From positions 1,533,501-1,597,500 of the forward strand of contig WSYJ01000186.1 of the NCBI GenBank assembly GCA_020186115.1: DNA of 64,000 bases, written 5' to 3'. The notes under the pieces were generated by a model that did not search any database, was not told the DNA's origin, and worked only from the letters and a program-made list of their open reading frames with translations. Source of the DNA: Histomonas meleagridis. Lineage: Eukaryota > Parabasalia > Tritrichomonadida > Dientamoebidae. Both the position numbers and the translations under genes were made by a program. Shown here piece by piece: positions 60,881 to 64,000 of this stretch. How positions within the stretch are numbered: position 1 is the first letter of the stretch; each line of letters begins with the position of its first letter.

Positions 60881-62131
60881 TTAAAATTTTAGATTTAAAT
60901 AAATACTTTTAGATTTACTTATTTCGTTCTGTGCAAGAACATATTTAACAAGTTCAGTATTTCCTGAAATTGTAGAAAATATAAAAATATCTTTTGGAAT
61001 TGGAAAGTTTTGTAAAAAATACTTAACTAAATATATATTCCCAACTTTTGCTGATTCATTAATAATATCATTATTAATTTCAAATCCTTCTTGAAGTAAA
61101 AACATTAGGATTTCATAATTACTGTATTTAATACATTGCTTTACTAATTCTCGTATATCAATTTCTTGAACTTTATTTTCATAAAGATATTTAAAGATAT
61201 CATTGAGATGGAAATTTATAGCTGTTTCATATACATCATCAAAAGATGAATGATTTTGTTCACATAAATGAATGTTTTCAATGTTTCCGCCCACAATTGC
61301 ATACTTAAATGTATTTTTAACATTTGCACCATTCATAAGAAAATATTTAAAACATTTAACTGAGCCAAAAAATGCTGCATAATCAATTAATGAAATATTA
61401 CCATCATTAATAAATGAACATCTTTCATAAAGCGATGGTTCAATTGTTTGATTAAAATCAAAATTTGTTTGTGATGATATTTCTTGAAGTTTTTGTACTT
61501 CATCATTTCGAATAATTTTTAATGTTTCACTTGGATTATTTCCTTCTTTAATATATTTCTTATGTAATTTCCAATTATTCATTGAAAGTTCTCTATAATT
61601 ACTAGAGAAAAAATCATTCGGATGATAAACAACGAAGATAGTCTGATTATCAGTATCATATTGCGCAAAATATTTTGATATAATATTTTTTGGGATATTC
61701 CATTCAATTAATTTGTTTTCAATCATTTTGTTTTCAAGCATTTGATAAATGAAATAATATGATTCTTGTGATTTTATTTGAAGAATATATTTAAGAAATG
61801 TTTCAATGATTCCATATTCAGTTGAAATTATTTCTTCTTCTTGATTTGAAATGTTTTTTAAATATTTAATACATATTTCACATTCATTCCTTCGTGAATA
61901 AAATGAATAATAAAGCATTTGAATTAGAATAATATTAAATGTTTCAGGGAAATCTTTATCAAATAATTTCATTGTTTGTTCAACTGATTCTTCAAAATTA
62001 ACATTATTTAAATTAAATATAATATTTTGAAGTGTAATAAGGAATTCCAAGTTACTGGATATTTTGATATCTAAGTTTTTTCTATTCTTTTGATTGTTTA
62101 TGAAATCATAGAAATGAGAATCGCTAAACAT
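60881..62131 (-). CDS. DUF3447-type ankyrin protein
   Basis: 416 codons, intact. N-terminal helices (LITLQNIIFNLNNVNFEESV), the family middle (WKLHKKYIKEGNNPSETLKI), the core NISLIDYAAFFGSVKCFKYF, AIVGGNIENIHLCEQNHSSF and ETAINFHLNDIFKYLYENK, then ankyrin-like helices ending in a variable KSKSIYLNLKF, so the last 10 or so codons may already be spacer. The N-terminal 340 bp are nearly identical to the truncated paralog downstream, indicating recent tandem duplication or conversion. Confidence 0.75.
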   Translation of the reverse strand: MFSDSHFYDFINNQKNRKNLDIKISSNLEFLITLQNIIFNLNNVNFEESVEQTMKLFDKDFPETFNIILIQMLYYSFYSRRNECEICIKYLKNISNQEEEIISTEYGIIETFLKYILQIKSQESYYFIYQMLENKMIENKLIEWNIPKNIISKYFAQYDTDNQTIFVVYHPNDFFSSNYRELSMNNWKLHKKYIKEGNNPSETLKIIRNDEVQKLQEISSQTNFDFNQTIEPSLYERCSFINDGNISLIDYAAFFGSVKCFKYFLMNGANVKNTFKYAIVGGNIENIHLCEQNHSSFDDVYETAINFHLNDIFKYLYENKVQEIDIRELVKQCIKYSNYEILMFLLQEGFEINNDIINESAKVGNIYLVKYFLQNFPIPKDIFIFSTISGNTELVKYVLAQNEISKSKSIYLNLKF

Positions 62132-62682
62132 GTAAAAAGACTATGAATTATCACATCACATGTCAAAACAGTACCAAACAAAAAGATCTTAATTACAATA
62201 TTACAAAAAGTCTTGAAGATGCATTAAAACAAAAACCAAAAATCTCTTTTCAATTTTTTTGTTTAGATAGACAACATATTGAAATCTTTTATAATTTATC
62301 AATAATTAAAATATTTTTATAAGAGGCTTGTGATGTATTTAAAATCCATATACACGCACCATTAATTAATTCTTCATGAAATTGAAATTTTTTGATTAAC
62401 TCCTGTTTATTTATTTGTCGTCAAATTTTTGAATGTTTTACCCACCTTAAATGAATTTTGATGGTAAAATTAATAACAGCAATATTTTCATTCGAAAATA
62501 AGAACAAAAGATATAAACTTAAATATAAAAAGGAAAATTGTAATGATTTATATTTTATTTTTTAATAATAATAAGCTTTAAATTCAAATGAGATATTCGT
62601 ATTTTTAATGAAAATAGCAAAAGCGTTTATTTGAATTTACAACTACAATAACACACACAATTCCCAACTTGGATATTTGATT
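62132..62682. other. divergent intergenic region
   Basis: AT-rich spacer between the divergent DUF3447 and Myb genes. No gene seen. Confidence 0.35.
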
Positions 62683-63297
62683 ATGATTACAAACACAAAC
62701 AGCTTTCCGGATGGATTATGCATAAAAAAACCAAACAGACATAAGAAAATAAGAAAATTTTTTACGCCTGAAGAAGATGCTTTATTGACTAGAATTATGT
62801 TTGAACAACCTTTTGTTACATGGCTTGCAGTGGCCTTACAAATACCTGGCAGGACTGCAAGGCAATGCAGAGATAGATGGACAAATTACCTTTCACCACA
62901 GAATAAAAATGCACCATGGACTGTCGAAGAAGATAACTTATTAGCTCAAAAGTACCTTGAATTAGGTTCACAATGGACAATAATTGCTAAGTATTTCGAT
63001 GGGAGGAGTGAGAACAATGTAAAGAACCGTTGGTACACACATATTAAACATAAGCTTGAAAATCAAAGCAAAAAAATAGAAAATCTCCCGCCAGAGATAA
63101 CACCTAGAATTGAAGTCGCCACTAGGAAAATACCATCGTTATCCGCCAAGCCACGATTTGTTTTTCCACCTATTTCCACACTTGATAGCTCAATTCCAGA
63201 TTTCACACAAATGAATGTTATACAAAGGACGACCTCAAATAAAAGATATCGCTCAGCTTCAGCTGAGCCTTATATCTCGTTTTCAAACTTTGATTGA
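62683..63297 (+). CDS. R2R3 Myb DNA-binding protein
   Basis: 204 residues from the ATG at 62683. Two Myb/SANT repeats occupy about 24-125. R2 is FFTPEEDALLTRIMFEQPFV...ALQIPGRTARQCRDRWTNYL. R3 is APWTVEEDNLLAQKYLELGS...IIAKYFDGRSENNVKNRWYT. The regularly spaced aromatics are mostly Trp, with Phe at the first position of R2 as in animal and plant R2R3 proteins. The C-terminal 75 residues are Pro/Ser-rich and probably disordered. Trichomonads use many such Myb proteins for promoter control, for example of iron-regulated genes. YAACNG sites near several starts in this window could be its targets, but that is untested. Confidence 0.88.
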   Translation: MITNTNSFPDGLCIKKPNRHKKIRKFFTPEEDALLTRIMFEQPFVTWLAVALQIPGRTARQCRDRWTNYLSPQNKNAPWTVEEDNLLAQKYLELGSQWTIIAKYFDGRSENNVKNRWYTHIKHKLENQSKKIENLPPEITPRIEVATRKIPSLSAKPRFVFPPISTLDSSIPDFTQMNVIQRTTSNKRYRSASAEPYISFSNFD

Positions 63298-64000
63298 TGG
63301 GTGCAACGCTTCAGAACTTTTTATGAAGAATAAACTATTCAAATTTCTCAACTGTTTTATTTCTTCAAAAAGTTGTCGTTGTTTCAGGTTATCTTTTCAA
63401 TTTTTTTTACAACACGTGTTGTAAATTCCTGTCAAATAATTTTTGTAATTGTGAGATATTTGAGCGTGCTTATTGATGATTTTTATAACACGACAGTTCG
63501 GACGTTCGGAAACTTTTCTTGTATAAACAAACCGCTGGTTTTTTCAGATATAACCGGCATGCGTAATTGAAAACCGTTCAAAGTCGAAGTATTCAAAAAC
63601 ACGCGAACAAACATCGTCAAAGTCCTCATTGCGACGGTTTCCAACGGTCATTTCTACGTAGATCTACGTTAGATGTTTATGAAAAGCTTAGAAATTTTGA
63701 TTGTATTATTTCGATTTTTCAATGCTGTCATAAAAAATTGGAGCAACTTCGCTTATCATGATAAAAACTTTTTTTGTTATGTTGACACCAAATTGGTTAA
63801 GATCTGTAAAAAGCTCAGCTGAGTATCACTCGGCAACACCATAAAAAATTCATTTTCTTTGGATAATAAATTCAATTCTGTTAGAAATAATCGTTATTAA
63901 ATGCAAATTAAAACAATTGATGACACAAGATCTTCATACTCTTTTGGACATTTTTAGATAATTTTATATATTCAAGTACACTTTATAATCAATTTTTAAA
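63298..64000. other. downstream region of the Myb gene, no gene recognised
   Basis: Contains AACCGTT at 63572-63578 and a GACGGTTTCCAACGGTC double site at 63633-63649, hinting at a promoter for a gene beyond the window. The short ORFs here are not protein-like. Confidence 0.35.

Noticed and set aside
63215-63761. Three ORFs of 64-69 codons after the Myb gene
   Set aside because: The first overlaps the Myb coding end; the others have random composition and no initiator.

Overview
The window is AT-rich nuclear DNA of an anaerobic protist, most likely a parabasalid flagellate (trichomonad, Tritrichomonas-like). The evidence is an [FeFe]-hydrogenase with a short hydrogenosomal-type presequence, several ankyrin proteins with the DUF3447-type N-terminal region that is abundant in trichomonads, a tail-anchored CS/Sel1 protein resembling the trichomonad hydrogenosomal Tom36/Tom46 receptors, short 5' leaders with TCA(C/T)TT-like initiators just upstream of ATG, an R2R3 Myb regulator, and mostly intronless genes. 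All similarity calls are from reading the sequence; no database was searched.

Layout. 1-4834: a TKL-type kinase cut by the window edge and a divergently transcribed exportin-T-like protein. 4898-45880: a very large imperfect inverted duplication. The left arm (4898-24097) and right arm (26110-45880) flank a unique 2.0-kb centre holding a coiled-coil gene and a 424-bp element with 25-nt terminal inverted repeats. Shared genes, going inward, are a DUF3447-ankyrin gene and its module array, a second degenerate DUF3447 gene, a PARP6/8-like ADP-ribosyltransferase, an ARM/HEAT-like protein, a C2-like protein, a thioredoxin-fold protein, a second ARM/HEAT-like protein, a third DUF3447 gene and a Rab GTPase. 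At the same point each arm carries a different filling. On the left (8643-13655) these are a VPS9-domain protein, a contiguous ankyrin gene, a small ORF and tRNA-Trp(CCA). On the right (36561-40137) they are a 40-aa membrane microprotein, CDT1, a Rab5-like GTPase and a 48-aa gene with a GT-AG intron. 46124-56668: hydrogenase, a small acidic-tail protein, Raptor (TORC1), a large coiled-coil protein and the Tom46-like receptor. 56752-62131: three more DUF3447-ankyrin genes on the minus strand. 62683-63297: an R2R3 Myb protein.

The most unusual structure is the set of ankyrin module arrays downstream of the DUF3447 ORFs. Single ankyrin repeats (about 30 codons) alternate with 63-82-nt AT-rich spacers, giving a period of about 160-180 bp. 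The spacers are conserved in length and carry a core like ATATTTGGAAATTATTT, but lack obvious GT-AG ends. Several arrays end in a plausible hydrophilic C-terminal exon with a stop. They look either like one-repeat-one-exon genes with a non-standard intron class or like silent repeat cassettes. Differences between the two arms are mostly homopolymer indels, and most genes are intact in at least one copy, so many apparent pseudogenes here may be consensus errors.

Functional themes: endomembrane traffic (two Rab types, a VPS9 exchange-factor candidate), hydrogenosome biology (hydrogenase, TOM-receptor candidate), growth and replication control (Raptor, CDT1, Myb), nuclear export (exportin-T-like), and an expanding, rearranging ankyrin family.
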